Assembly: GCF_003473485.1 (NCBI RefSeq)
Contig: NC_053045.1
Span: 63,303,994 to 63,367,993, forward strand
Direction of reading: 5' to 3'
DNA length: 64,000 bases
From: Medicago truncatula
Taxonomy: Eukaryota; Streptophyta; Magnoliopsida; Fabales; Fabaceae
Shown here: piece by piece, positions 26,892 through 37,560 of the stretch
Layout of the letters: each line of letters starts with the position of its first letter
How positions within the stretch are numbered: the stretch's first letter is position 1
Notes under the pieces: generated by a model
What the model saw: only the letters and a program-made list of their open reading frames with translations
What the model was told of the DNA's origin: nothing
Databases searched by the model: none
Program-made: the position numbers and the translations under genes

Positions 26892-27350
26892 TTCTACTAA
26901 AAATATATTGATTGAAGTATCGGTATGCATTTCTTTGTACCTGAATTTTGATGTTAAAAAGCTGACTTATGATATCAGAGTTTTTTTTACTTTCATTTAT
27001 GGTAGAGGAAAGAATAATCATAGGAGGAATCTAACATGGATATATTATGGTCTCCATTTGGATCACTACTAATAATATTTGAATATATTAAAATTTATAT
27101 ACTTATTGAATACTATCAATCTTTAATTGTACTGTGATGTGATTACTCAGCAACCAATACGTCTGTTTTCTTTGAACTGATGATGAACTACATTAACTTG
27201 GTGCCTTGTTGATTTTAATGACATGAAAGAAAATATGATTAAGTTTTGAAAGGATTGGCCATCTTTTTGTAATTAACTAAAAGAACAAAACTAGTGTCGG
27301 GTGAAATTGCTATTCTAAGCTTCATACGTTAAAATTGTTCCGGATCTATA
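26892..27350 (+). other. 3' flank of the divergent CDPK, duplicated with the gene
   Basis: Blocks such as ggtagaggaaagaataatca (about 27001), cagcaaccaata (about 27150) and ggattggccatctttttg (about 27253) recur in the same order downstream of the intact CDPK (about 45030, 46710 and 46815). The duplicated segment therefore ends near 27350, immediately before the retroelement. Confidence 0.7.
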
Positions 27351-27484
27351 ATCCTAATTTCTCAATCAAACCTCTTTTCTCATAACCCTTCTATTTCTTT
27401 CTTTGTTTACGATTTGCGGTTGCAATTCTTTTTCTTAAACTTGTGATTTCTTCCTTCCCTTGCCTTGCTTTGTCCACTTGTGGC

Positions 27485-27573
27485 TTGTTATTTATATATT
27501 ATCCCCTTGCCTTCTTGTTTTGAAACAATATTGAAACATAATTCCCCTTGTTATTTATATATTATCCCCTTAT
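27485..27573. repeat. Direct repeat in the retroelement leader
   Basis: ttgttatttatatattatcc occurs at about 27486 and again at about 27550, 64 bp apart, just upstream of the gag start codon. Confidence 0.7.
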
Positions 27574-27604
27574 TGTTTCTCTCTCCAAACAATTTTGAAT
27601 CATC

Positions 27605-28753
27605 ATGTCTGAAGTTACACCACCCGAAACCACCATCACCACCACCAATCACTCCATTCATCCTACCTTAACCGTCAACAATATCACAAATTTCATCAAA
27701 ATTACTCTAGATATTGAAAAGAGTCAATACAATACATGGTCTGAGTTATTTAAAATCCACGCTCAAGCTTACGAGGTTCTTGACCACATCATCCCTACAC
27801 CCACCACCGAACCTACCTCTTCCTCTGTCTCTCTCAAAGAAACTGACCCAGCCCTATGGAAACGCCTTGATGCCATAGTTCTGCAGTGGATTTATGGTAC
27901 CATATCCATTGACCTTCTCCATACCATTATTGAGCGTGACTCTACCGCACAAACAGCATGGGACCGTCTCTTCAACATCTTCTTTGACAACAAAAATTCT
28001 CGTGCACTCTATCTAGAGCAAGAATTCTCGTGTCACCATGGAGCAATTCTCAGATGCCTCATCATACTGCCAACACATTAAGTCTCTTTCTGATCAATTG
28101 TCTAATGTTGGTGCACCTGTTTCCAACGAACGTATGGTTCTTCAACTCATTTATGGCCTCTCTGATGCTTATGCTACAGTTGGCTCTCAAATTCGTCATT
28201 CTGAAATTCTGCCTCCTTTCTACAAGGCTCGATCTATGGTTGTCTTGGAAGAAACGGCCATGGCCAAACGCACGCAGAACAACATTGATAATTCTGCGTT
28301 TATTTCTTCTCAGGAGAAAAATTCTCTCAACTCTCCTCTTGCTCGAGCCAGCCGAAACCAACAAATCACCACTAGCAGTCGCGGCGGACGCAGTAGCTCA
28401 AGCAACTATCGTGGTGGACGAACTCGCGGTCGTGGTCGAGGCGGACGATCACATTATCATCAAAACAGGACATGGAATCAGTCGTGGGCATATCCTCCTT
28501 GGGTTTCACAGTGGCAGCCATGGGCCACTCCTCCTTGCCCTTATCATACCATTGGAAATTGGCAGCAATCAGTCGCTCCAAACCGCCAACCAGGCATTCT
28601 TAGACAGAGACCACAACAGGCACACATGGCTTCAACACAACCGTCATACACACCAACAGACATTCAAGCTGCAATGCAGACTTTATATATGGCTCCTCCT
28701 AACGAGCAGTGGTACATGGACACAGGAGCCACATCTCATATGACGGCAAACTG
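27605..28753 (+). pseudogene. Copia gag and protease part, frameshifted
   Basis: The first frame (27605 to about 28030) has the gag-like pattern W-(x)-LF-x-I-H-A and LDAIVLQWIYGTIS. The reading then moves to another frame within EQEFS, next to gaattctcgtgtcacc. It continues through LSDQLSNVGAPVSNERMVL and an RG-rich nucleic-acid-binding segment to WYMDTGATSH, the aspartic-protease active site (DTGA). A TGA at 28752-28754 ends this frame immediately after the protease motif. The canonical CCHC knuckle is not seen; an RG-rich segment is present in its place. Confidence 0.85.
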
Positions 28754-28754
28754 A

Positions 28755-29615
28755 GGTAATCTTACGTCTTATTCCAATATAAGTAATCATGTTATTGTTG
28801 GTAGTGGTCATAATATTCAAGTTATTGGTCATGGCAATGCATTATTACCTAACTCCCAAACTCCCTTAACTTTGAATCATGTCCTACATGCACCTAAGTT
28901 AATCAAAAACCTTATTTCTGTGCGAAAATTTACCATTGACAATGATGTTTCTGTTGAATTTGATCCATTTGGTTTTTTTGTGAAGGATTTTCAGATAGGA
29001 ATGCCCCTAATGAGATGTGATAGCTCGGGTGACCTATATCCCCTTACTACCAGACCACCGACTCAACTCTCAACACCCTCTTCTTTCATTGCTTTATCCA
29101 ATAATTTATGGCATAATCGTTTAGGACATCCAGAAGCATCTATTTTAAATTCTCTTTATAGAAATAATTTTATTTTTTGTAAGAAGTCTCAGCACAATTC
29201 AGTTTGTCAGTCTTGTCAATTTGGAAAACAAATAAAAATGTCATTTTATGAATCTTTGTCTCACACTTTATTACCGTTTGATATTGTACATAGTGATCTT
29301 TGGACATCACCAACTCTTAGTTCTGGTGGTCATCGTTACTATATTTTATTTCTAGATGATTTCACAAATTTTTTATGGACTTTTCCTATTGCACACAAAT
29401 TCCAAGTTTATTCCATTTTTCTTCATTTTCGCAATCACATTAAAACACAATTTGAAAGAGATATAAAATGTTTTCAATGTGATAACGGAAAAGAATATGA
29501 CAATACTTCTTTCTATAATTTCTGTAAACAAAATGGAATGAGCTTCTGGTTTTCTTGTCCTCACACCTCACCTCAAAATGGAAAAGCCGAAAGAAAAATT
29601 CGTACTATTAACAAT
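28755..29615 (+). pseudogene. Copia pre-integrase and integrase core, truncated
   Basis: In the same frame as the protease. It carries NLISVRKFT, the pre-integrase zinc-binding pattern LWHNRLGHP and CQSCQFGK, and integrase core motifs DIVHSDLW and QCDNGKEYDN. It then has SPQNGKAERKIRTINN, which contains the catalytic Glu. The reading stops at 29610-29624, where sequence from the RT C-terminus is abruptly joined, so the integrase C-terminus is deleted. Confidence 0.85.
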
Positions 29616-30555
29616 ATCATCTGATACTCTTCGTGAGTACATCATGTCTCACCTTAGTTGTGAATTTGCTATGAAAGATTTAGGCCCTATTAGTTATTTT
29701 TTGGGTATCTCCGTTACTAGACATTCAAGTGGTCTCTTTCTCTCTCAACATAAATATGCCGAAGAGATAATTGAGAGAGCTTCCATGTCATCTTGCAAAC
29801 CAGTCTCTACCCCCGTAGACGCTATATAAAGCAAAACTCAGTGGCCTCTCAGGTAACCCCTATCAAAATCCATCTGAATATCGAAGTCTTACAGGTGCAT
29901 TGCAATATTTAACTTTCACACGACCTGATATCGCATATGTCGTCCAACAAGTGTGTCTATTTATGCATGATCCTCACACACAACATATGACTGCCTTGAA
30001 GCGAATTATTAGGTACATTAAGGGTACCATTCACCATGGACTACACCTCTCTCCTTCACCAATTTATACCCTCATCACTTATACAGATGTTGATTGGGGA
30101 GGGTGCCCAAATACGCGAAGATCTACATCTGGATATTGTGTCTACCTTGGGAATAATTTGATCTCTTGGTCTGCAAAACGACAATCAACTTTATCCCGCT
30201 CTAGTGCTGAAGCAGAGTATCTTGGTGTTGCTAATGTTGTTGCTGAATCTTGTTGGCTTCGAAACTTATTATTCGAACTCTAGTGTCCGATCATCAAAGT
30301 CACTCTTGTCTACTGTGACAATGTTAGTGTTGTTTACTTGTCAGGTAATCCTATCCAACATCAACGCACAAAACATATTGAAATGGATATCCATTTTGTG
30401 CGTGAAAAGGTTGCTAAAGGTCAAGTACGTGTTCTACATGTCTCATCTCGCTTCAAATAGCTGACATTTTTACCAAGGGTCTTCCGCTGCAATTATTTGA
30501 TGATTTCAGAGATAGTCTCAACATCCGTCAACCTCCTGTTTCGACTACGGGGGCG
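29616..30555 (+). pseudogene. Copia RT remnant and RNase H
   Basis: Begins after the catalytic palm. The YVDD motif is absent. The reading resumes at SSDTLREYI and FAMKDLGPISYFLGI and, after a frameshift near 29823, at TRPDIAYVV. RNase H has the TDVDWGGCPNTRRSTSGYC and SSAEAEY motifs. A TAG at 30281 breaks the end of the domain, after which YCDNVSVVYLS, TKHIEMDIHFV and IADIFTKGL follow in shifted frames. About 1.3-1.5 kb of RT/integrase is missing compared with the family's usual organisation (estimate). Confidence 0.85.
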
Positions 30556-30775
30556 TATTAGAATATAAAATATTCATTGTATAAATTGTTAATATATTGT
30601 ATATTAGTAATAGATAATTGAGGCACAAGTTAGATATACTTGATGCCCAAGATACTTGATGCCCAAGTTAGAGATACTTGAGGCCCAAGACGATATCATT
30701 GTATAAATACACACTATAGCATAATGAAACACTCACGAAATGAATTCTATTACTAATAATGCTTGGTTCTTCATC
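30556..30775 (+). repeat. Probable 3' LTR of the copia element
   Basis: Starts tattagaatataaaatatt directly after the G-rich polypurine-like stretch. It contains three 'gatacttga(g/t)gcccaag' repeats (30634-30685) and a TATA-like gtataaatac (about 30697). The right edge is approximate because no second LTR is present to compare. Confidence 0.55.
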
Positions 30776-31790
30776 TTGGAGATACTTATGCACCATTCTG
30801 AAATTTTATTCATAATATCATTATCTGATTCTGGATTTGATTCGACATTTTCATTGTTGTACTGATGTGATTTTGGTCTGTAGTGCGAGTAGCATTATAA
30901 AGTCTTAGCTCAGCTTGATTTGAGCTTTATTGAAAGACAAATTATTAGACTTGAAGTGTAAAGAAAGTTATCAAAGTGTCTCGCCTTTGAGATGATTAGA
31001 CTTGAAGTGTAAAGAAAGTTATCACAATAAATATATGAATCCATCTTTCTTACGAATTTTTGTACTTGAGCCACCACAACTTCAACAAATTTGAGTCTTT
31101 TTTATGAGATTTTCCTAATCCGACTTCATTAACTCATTTTGAACTTGTATGAGAATCCTCGATTTGTATTTGCATTTGTATTTGCTATGCCTTTCACATA
31201 TACTTAATCCCTTTCGGGAGAGTTTCACATATATCCAATCCCTTTGGGGAGAATTTTGATTTTTTTTTTTAAAAACTCGGTTTCCGATCCAAAAATCGAC
31301 TAATCCGAGGGGACCAATCCCACCACCCATTTGCGGGGCCCAAGAGAATTTTGATTATATTTGATCCCTTTCGCTATAATTTCAATTTATTCAATCCCTT
31401 TTGGGAGAATTTCAATATATTCAATCCCATTTGAGAGAATTTCATTCAAGTTGATTCCTTTGGATGGTTCCTTCTCATTTTGAAAACAAGATAGTTGTTT
31501 CCTGCTTTGCACAAACTGATAAAAACACCGAACAAGATCATAGTAAATGGAGGCGAGATATGTAAGAATTTCAACATTATCAGGGTAGATCGTGGCTTTA
31601 AGTCCTTGAGAAACATCTATAATATTAATGTTGAAATTGCTGATGTTGACATATTGAAACTGTTGATGTTAAAAATGGAGGTTAATGGTCATGATATACT
31701 TGACAATATGAAGACCATGTCATGAGATTAATACTGGTCATGATATATCTGGCTCTTAATTTGTCAAAAAAAAAAAAAAAAAAATTGGTT
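30776..31790. other. Intergenic sequence with two small repeats
   Basis: A direct repeat, gacttgaagtgtaaagaaag, occurs at about 30950 and 31001 (period 51). The minisatellite at 31196-31465 is listed separately. No gene is recognised. Confidence 0.4.
31196..31465. repeat. Interrupted minisatellite, about 31-bp unit
   Basis: The unit 'aatccctttngggagaatttca' recurs at least six times. It is split by about 100 bp of unrelated, GC-richer DNA (about 31260-31350) that contains ctaatccgaggggaccaatc. Confidence 0.7.
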
Positions 31791-31837
31791 CTTAATAAGT
31801 AGTTAGAAGGTTCCGTAAAAAAAAGTAGTTAGAAGGT

Positions 31838-31990
31838 TGATAGTCCGCGTCAGCCTAGCTAAGTTAGTATAGACATTGCATAATAATATATGTAGGAGTT
31901 GAAGTTCGAACCCCGAACATCCCTTAAGAGGTGAATTTCTAATCATTGGATTAATATTAATATGAAGTTGTATTTTGATGTTATTGCTTA
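31838..31990 (+). mobile_element. Candidate tRNA-derived SINE
   Basis: An A-box-like string (TAGCTAAGTTAG at 31856-31867) and a B-box (AGTTCGAACCC at 31903-31913) are spaced as in a tRNA promoter. They are followed by a non-tRNA body. It cannot be a functional tRNA because the stems do not pair. The family call is inference. Confidence 0.45.
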
Positions 31991-32108
31991 GAATATGATT
32001 TATTTCCATGTTAAGTTACAAGGATGACTATAATTTATGTTATTTACAATTTAAATAGACACACTTTGTGAAAAGAAAAATCATACCAACAATGTATGTT
32101 GATGAGGA

Positions 32109-33043
32109 GGTGGTATTTAATTTGGGAAAGGAGACTTCTTTCCTACCATGGGAAAGTCTTTTTTTTACCATTAGATTGAGTAGTACCACCATTATTATTA
32201 TAGTCTATCCACACTATAATTTCTTCACATCATCTCTAACCTTAACAATTAAGTTTATTATCGTCACCTATGGAATCTAATCTTCATTCATTCATTCACC
32301 AAGAAGACTATAACCCAATTATTCATCTTCATTTATGGGTTCTTCAAACAAATAATTCATCTTCATAAAAGTTCATATCTGAAACTCAGATTTGGAACAT
32401 CACAACAACAGATTCAGATCTGAAAAATCACCACAACAAGCTTCATTTTATCTTCTGAAATTTGCATCGGCCAATACAACAAACAAGAAGATAAGAGAAA
32501 CAAAATTGTATAGGATAATTAATTTGATTTTGGTTCTGAAAGAAATAAATTGGGGTCAGACCAAAAAACCAAAATTTGGGGAGTTAGGATTTATTTTGAT
32601 AAGCATTTTATTGGGTAATTGTTATGTTAAATCATTTGATTGTAGTATCTTATGTTTATAGTGAGATTTTGTTTTAATCATATGAGAAAAGATTGTAAAC
32701 TAATGGTTATCCTTTGATTTATATGTGTAACTTTATAATCATAACTAGCAAAATTGAGCAAAATAAATTCATTAATTTAGTTGACAAATAAAAGAAGAAG
32801 AAGAAAAAAGAACAAGAGAAGAGTCATGGGTGCCGAGAAGAAAAATTCACTGAAATGTGTAAAGATATGGAAGATGAATAGTGGGTGAGAGAGGCATGTG
32901 AGAGAAAGTGGTTGGGGAAGATAGTAAGATAAAAATCTAGTGTTGAGAGACTATTGTAATAGTGTGTTCTTTATATGATCCAATGATTAGAAAAGACTTT
33001 CCCATGGTGAGAAAAAGTCTCCTTTCCCAAATTAAATGCCACC
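32109..33043. mobile_element. MULE-type element, 935 bp, near-perfect 9-bp target duplication
   Basis: Arms of about 70 bp (ggtggtatttaatttgggaa on the left; right arm inverted, ending ttcccaaattaaatgccacc) share the inner string accatgggaaagtct. They are flanked by tgatgagga (32100-32108) and tgatgggga (33044-33052), which agree at 8 of 9 bases. The interior does not show MITE-like symmetry. It resembles a 5' leader plus short coding-like DNA (an open frame at 32392-32661 without known motif), so capture of cellular sequence is possible but unproven. Confidence 0.7.
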
Positions 33044-33240
33044 TGATGGGGATACTACGAATATTTTTGGTATTAAGGATGATGTTGAATGAATATTTAA
33101 CAAGTTAGAGAAACCTTGCCTATGCTAGCTAGAACCACATTGGAATTATTGAGTACATTAAAGGCTAATGTGAAAACGCACTTTAACTCTGCATCATTGG
33201 ATACATGGGAAAGTCTAATTTTCCATGTAGACTTAACTCT

Positions 33241-33604
33241 GTGAAAATTAGACTTACTGATTATCCACATAACCCTATAACTTTTTCCATTTGTTGCAAT
33301 TTGGAAAGAGATAGACACAAAAAAATAAGTGGTGGGTCCTATCACTAAGTGGATCCCACCATCATTATTTTCTATGTGTCTATCTCTCTCCAAATTGCAA
33401 CAAATGGAAAAGATTATAAATGGAGAGGATCTTGACCCATCAATTATGGAAACGTTTGAATATACAACTACAAGAAGTTTGTCTTATACCAACGGACACT
33501 AGTAGTAACTATCAACAAAACCGTTGGTATAGGTAGCATACATGTACCAAATTTTTTGCCGTTGGTATAGGGTTATGTGGATAATCAGTAAGTCTAATTT
33601 TCAC
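33241..33604. repeat. Nested foldback: perfect 39-bp arms enclosing a second hairpin
   Basis: The outer arms 33241-33279 (starting gtgaaaattagacttactga) and 33566-33604 are perfect reverse complements over 39 bp. Inside, 33281-33318 and 33376-33412 pair almost perfectly (ctttttccatttgttgcaat with attgcaacaaatggaaaag), closed by a ggtgggtcc/ggatcccacc inner stem. Between the inner hairpin and the right arm lies the CACTA-like end listed at 33465. No coding potential. Confidence 0.85.
33465..33565. mobile_element. CACTA-like terminus fragment
   Basis: caactacaagaagtttgtc resembles a decayed CACTACAAGAA end. It is followed by alternating subterminal motifs ataccaacgg, ccgttggtata and ccgttggtata, the arrangement seen in plant CACTA ends. 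No other terminus is visible. Confidence 0.45.
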
Positions 33605-33858
33605 CGAAAATACTTTTCCTCTAAAACAGGCCACACTCATTTTTGTTTCTCTCTTTTAATTTTCTCATCTTTTTCTTTCACCTTTTTCAAACCCATGGGT
33701 GGACCTTAAATATTAAGAACCATACTAAGGGCTCCCTTGTTCTATCACCTTTTTTCTTTCTCTTCACGTTGCTTTCTCTCCTCTTTCATCTTTCTCTCAA
33801 CCTTCTGCGTTTAAAATCATCGTTCCTCCGACGTTACCTCTTTTTCATTGTACCAAGA

Positions 33859-36169
33859 TGTAACATCCCGATATTTTTATATATTATATATATGTCAGTT
33901 GTAATATTCTTCTTGATTTATAATTTATTCTACAACTTATTATATGTGTAAAGAACTTAAGAAAAAGCCTTATAATCTAAAGCTTATTTATTTTACTTGT
34001 ACAATACAACCTATGAGCCTTTGATTAATTAAATAGAAACCTTAGTCTAATTTATTTTAAACAATTATTAGTAGTGTATCTATTTAAATTGTCTACTTGT
34101 CGTGACTTCAGTAGCTATTAGAGATTGTGGTTACCAAATTATCTATATGCACTAGTAGCAATGCTCTATATGTTTGGACTTGATCTCATTCTATTATCAC
34201 GTGGGTTATTGTTGTGCTAAATTGTTTCCTATCTTTACTCAATTCATTCAACTAATTTGACCATATGCTTCCCTTTTGTTTGTTGAGTCAAAGACACGTC
34301 TCCCTCATTAGTCATGTTCCTAAGTTGTTAGCCTATTAGCATGCCTTCCTAAATATAAGGGATCCACCTCCCACATATCAAATACTCACTATAGTTATGC
34401 TGGTACATTAAAATAGACCTAGTTAAACCTAGTTTTCACGTGTATATGTGCATATATTATCCCTTTTTTTGTGCTGATTTTAGGGCAATTAAAAGTCAGC
34501 AAAGCCATCGAGTGCTCTTATCATAATTTCAGGAAATGCTCACACATTCTATTTTCATTACTTCAATTACATGTGATGCCATATAATCCCATTAAAAAAA
34601 AAATCTTAACTTCCTTGTTCCTTGAAGAAAGAATCACTCCCTGATAATCTCCATCCTCTCAATACTCTCGCTGATCTTTCCCTCCTACACTATTATTCTG
34701 TTTACTTCTCTAAACCTTTAAACACATTGTTCCATCAATTCTTGGTTCAAAGATCAATCAATTCTTTTCATCCTCTTCTTGTTATTTTCGTGTAAGTACT
34801 TGTAGTCTTGATTTGTTATTTTATTCCCTTCTCAAATTATGGAAATCTAATTCTATGCCATTTTCGCTTTTCCTAAACATATCGTCATAGAATTGCAACT
34901 GCACCTTGTCCTTTGTCGGATCCTGTTGATTTTTGGCAGTAGGTTCGTGATGCACGCTTTTCATCTTCAATTGTTTGATCGTCCAATTAAGGTCTAGAGT
35001 GATAGAATTCGTGACGCTGCAAATTTGGGACTTGAATCCATGTTAAGAAAGGTAGAACGCTCTTGAGGTAAGGTTTTTTTCCTCATACGTCCATACTAAG
35101 TGCTAGACTGTGTTATTAAGTAGAAGTAGCAATTCTTGTCTTTTAAAAAGAAAAATAATTAAAACGTATTTTCATGGTAAAATTAATCCTTTCTAAAAGT
35201 GAGTATTATTAATTATGAGTGATTATTCTTAATTATGTTTTATATGAAAGTTGTGTATGATAATGTGGTGTGAATTAGTATATTTTATATTAATGCGCTT
35301 TATATGTTTTTGTGATGTTGGAAAAGAAATGTTACATTTTTTTGATGAATTAAAGAAGAGAAAGATGAAAATGTGAGTTTGTGAAATGATTGACTTTTGG
35401 TTTGTGTGCTTGATGATGCATTAATACTTAACTGTAATTGCATTAGTGGCGGGTTGTGATTATATTCTGTGTGGTGCCTTGGTGACGGATTTTAGTCTGC
35501 ATTTTCATGATCATGCATGGCATATGCATCTGTGTGGTGCCTTAGTGGCGGGAATTGCAATTATATTCTGTGTGGTGCCTTAGTGGCGGGAATTGCAATT
35601 ATATTCTGTGTGGATGCCTTAGTGGCGGGAATTGCAATTATATTTCTGTGTGGTGCCTGTGTGGCGGGTTATATCCGGATCATGTAGTTATAAGAGCATG
35701 CATCTTATGCATAATTGCATTGAGTCTGTTGTGTACATGTGATTGATGATTGACTTAAAACTATTTTATGCAAACAAGATGTGTGTGAACCTTACTTTGA
35801 AGCATGTGACTTGAATGTAATTTTCTTAATTCTTTTTGATTGATAAGTTTTGATATTATCTATTTTATGACATTGTTTCTGGTGCTTTGAGTATGAACCA
35901 ATTTGGATAAGGAAATTGACCCTTACACTAACATTTTAGGCACCAAAGAAGAGATGGTCTATGCTTTGAAGTTTTTACTTGAAGTGTGTACGGCGAACAA
36001 ATTGGGTTTTTTTATCTGAATTGTAATTTTGAAGGAAATTTATGTTGAAAATTTTTGTATAGGTTTTTATTAAGAATTTATTACCGATTGATTAAAAAAA
36101 AAATAGTGGTTTTCTAAAATTGAGAATGATTTAAGCATAATACCTTCGACCAAAATCCGGGGCGTTACA
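33859..36169. mobile_element. Candidate solo LTR, 2.3 kb
   Basis: The segment begins tgtaacatcccgat and ends aatccggggcgttaca, so its ends are short inverted repeats starting TG and ending CA. The flanks caaga (33854-33858) and caagg (36170-36174) agree at 4 of 5 bases, as a 5-bp target duplication would. TGTAAC-C-CCG / CGGGG-GTTACA ends are known to me from large Ty3/gypsy LTRs of plants. No gag or pol is present, so a solo LTR produced by LTR-LTR recombination fits best. A DNA transposon with short inverted ends is the alternative. Confidence 0.5.
35443..35665. repeat. 38-bp tandem repeat inside the candidate LTR
   Basis: The unit tgtgtggtgccttagtggcg plus ggaattgcaattatattc starts at 35531, 35569, 35607 and 35647, with a diverged unit near 35469. 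An open frame of 63 codons here is a by-product of the repeat. Confidence 0.9.
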
Positions 36170-36863
36170 CAAGGGTTCCATTTTCATTAACCATCGTTAC
36201 CTTAGTTAACTAGGAACACACATGTTCAAAGAGATGAAAAAACAACACTGTTGCATATCGTAAGACGCGAGTAAACGTAATCCTCACAATAGCAATTATT
36301 ATCATTTAATCATAACCATTAATTCTAAAACCATGGCAATTGTTTAAATGAAGGGTCAAGATACGATTAGATGAATTTGTAAAAAGATTACACTAATAGT
36401 TGATGTTGGTAAAATCTAAAATATATATATATCTTTGTAATGTTTATATATATGATTCTTTTCGAACGTGAATCGAGCATCTCTGCACGCAACTATAGAA
36501 ACTATTCCTTAAGCCGAATAAGACCGCAATAAATGACAAGACTCTCTCTCATGAGGTTTAACACCACTTAGTTTCTAGAGCTCGATTCAAACACATGATT
36601 TCTGATTAAACTCAAAGATGTGTTTTACAAGCTTATCCAAGTGCTCTAGTTATATATGATTGTAAATAGTAAAACTCCCTCTCGGAAAAAGGAATTGTAA
36701 ATAGTTTTTACTATTACTATTGCTATTTTTTCAAAAGTTCTCTCCTATCAAGTCAATATATGGATTTCTAAAATAAGCTTAAATATAAAACAAATTAAGT
36801 ACCGAGTTTCATTTACAAAGGTACTATTTGGCCGAGGAGTGTTGAAGAAAATGATTTGACTAT
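36170..36863. other. AT-rich intergenic sequence
   Basis: No gene or element boundaries recognised. Confidence 0.35.
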
Positions 36864-36872
36864 GCTTTTTGA

Positions 36873-37560
36873 CAATGTTTTTAAAACCGGACCGGAGATC
36901 AAACCGATGATAGCCCCAGTTCATGGTTTAACCGGTTCAACCGTTATTGAACCGTATAATAAATAAATAAAGTAAATTATAAAATTTATAATTAACATTG
37001 TAAATTTTAACAAGATCACAAACTAATTTTTTCACTAAGCCCAGCAGTGGACTAGCAAGATGAAGCCCACGCTAAAAATAAGTCCAATCAATACTTGTTA
37101 TTGTTGATAGAGAAACCTAAACCTAAATTTACCAGCGTCGTTTCTATGTTTTCCTATTCTAGACTTTCTCTCTCCATCATCTCAGTTCACGTTCTGCATC
37201 CTTTTTTTTTTTCTTCCTCTACTCATCAGTCCAATCTATCTCTTCTTCATCTCATTTGCTTCACATCCTCTCATTTGTTGATTTGAACATTTTTTTTTTG
37301 TTTTAACTGTTGATTTGAACAGATTCGAACAACCTTGAATTGAATATTGAGATTTTTTGTTTGAAAAAAAAAAACTTGAGACCGTTCGGTTTTATCAAAC
37401 CGTGACCGGTTCGGCGGCTTTTCCCGATTATCACCGGTTCTTTCAGTTTTCTATCGGTTCTTAAGAACAACAGTTTTGCATGGGTGTCCAGACCGGTACT
37501 TGGTCCGGTTCACTGTCCAACCAATTGAACCGGCCGGTCCGATTCGGTTTTGAAAACATT
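36873..37560. mobile_element. MULE-type element with CCGGTT-rich arms
   Basis: The ends caatgtttttaaaaccggac and (inverted) aatgttttcaaaaccgaatc are flanked by a perfect 9-bp duplication gctttttga (36864-36872 and 37561-37569). Both arms are rich in ACCGG/CCGGT motifs, while the centre is AT-rich and non-coding (a 63-codon frame has no motif). Confidence 0.85.

Larger units (their letters stand above)
27605..30775 (+). mobile_element. Degenerate Ty1/copia retrotransposon lacking a 5' LTR
   Basis: Gag, protease, integrase, RT remnant and RNase H follow in the order protease-integrase-RT-RNase H, which defines Ty1/copia. A purine/G-rich stretch (acgggggcg, 30547-30555) precedes a tract starting tattagaatat. 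This looks like a 3' LTR whose first bases TG have become TA. No copy of that tract is found upstream of gag, so the 5' LTR and primer-binding site are missing. The coding part has at least two frameshifts, a nonsense codon and a large internal deletion, and is non-functional. Confidence 0.9.

Noticed and set aside
26972..26985. gatatcagag as a retrotransposon primer-binding site for the copia element
   Set aside because: The surrounding sequence is collinear with the 3' flank of the intact CDPK, so it is duplicated gene flank and not element DNA.
31856..31913. Functional tRNA gene
   Set aside because: A- and B-box-like strings are present, but the acceptor, D and anticodon stems do not form. 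A SINE fits better.
32392..32661. 89-codon open frame inside the MULE-type element
   Set aside because: No motif and no codon bias. Mentioned only as possible captured DNA.
33643..33951. 102-codon hydrophobic open frame
   Set aside because: Phe/Leu-rich product of a pyrimidine-rich tract. It crosses the left end of the candidate LTR.
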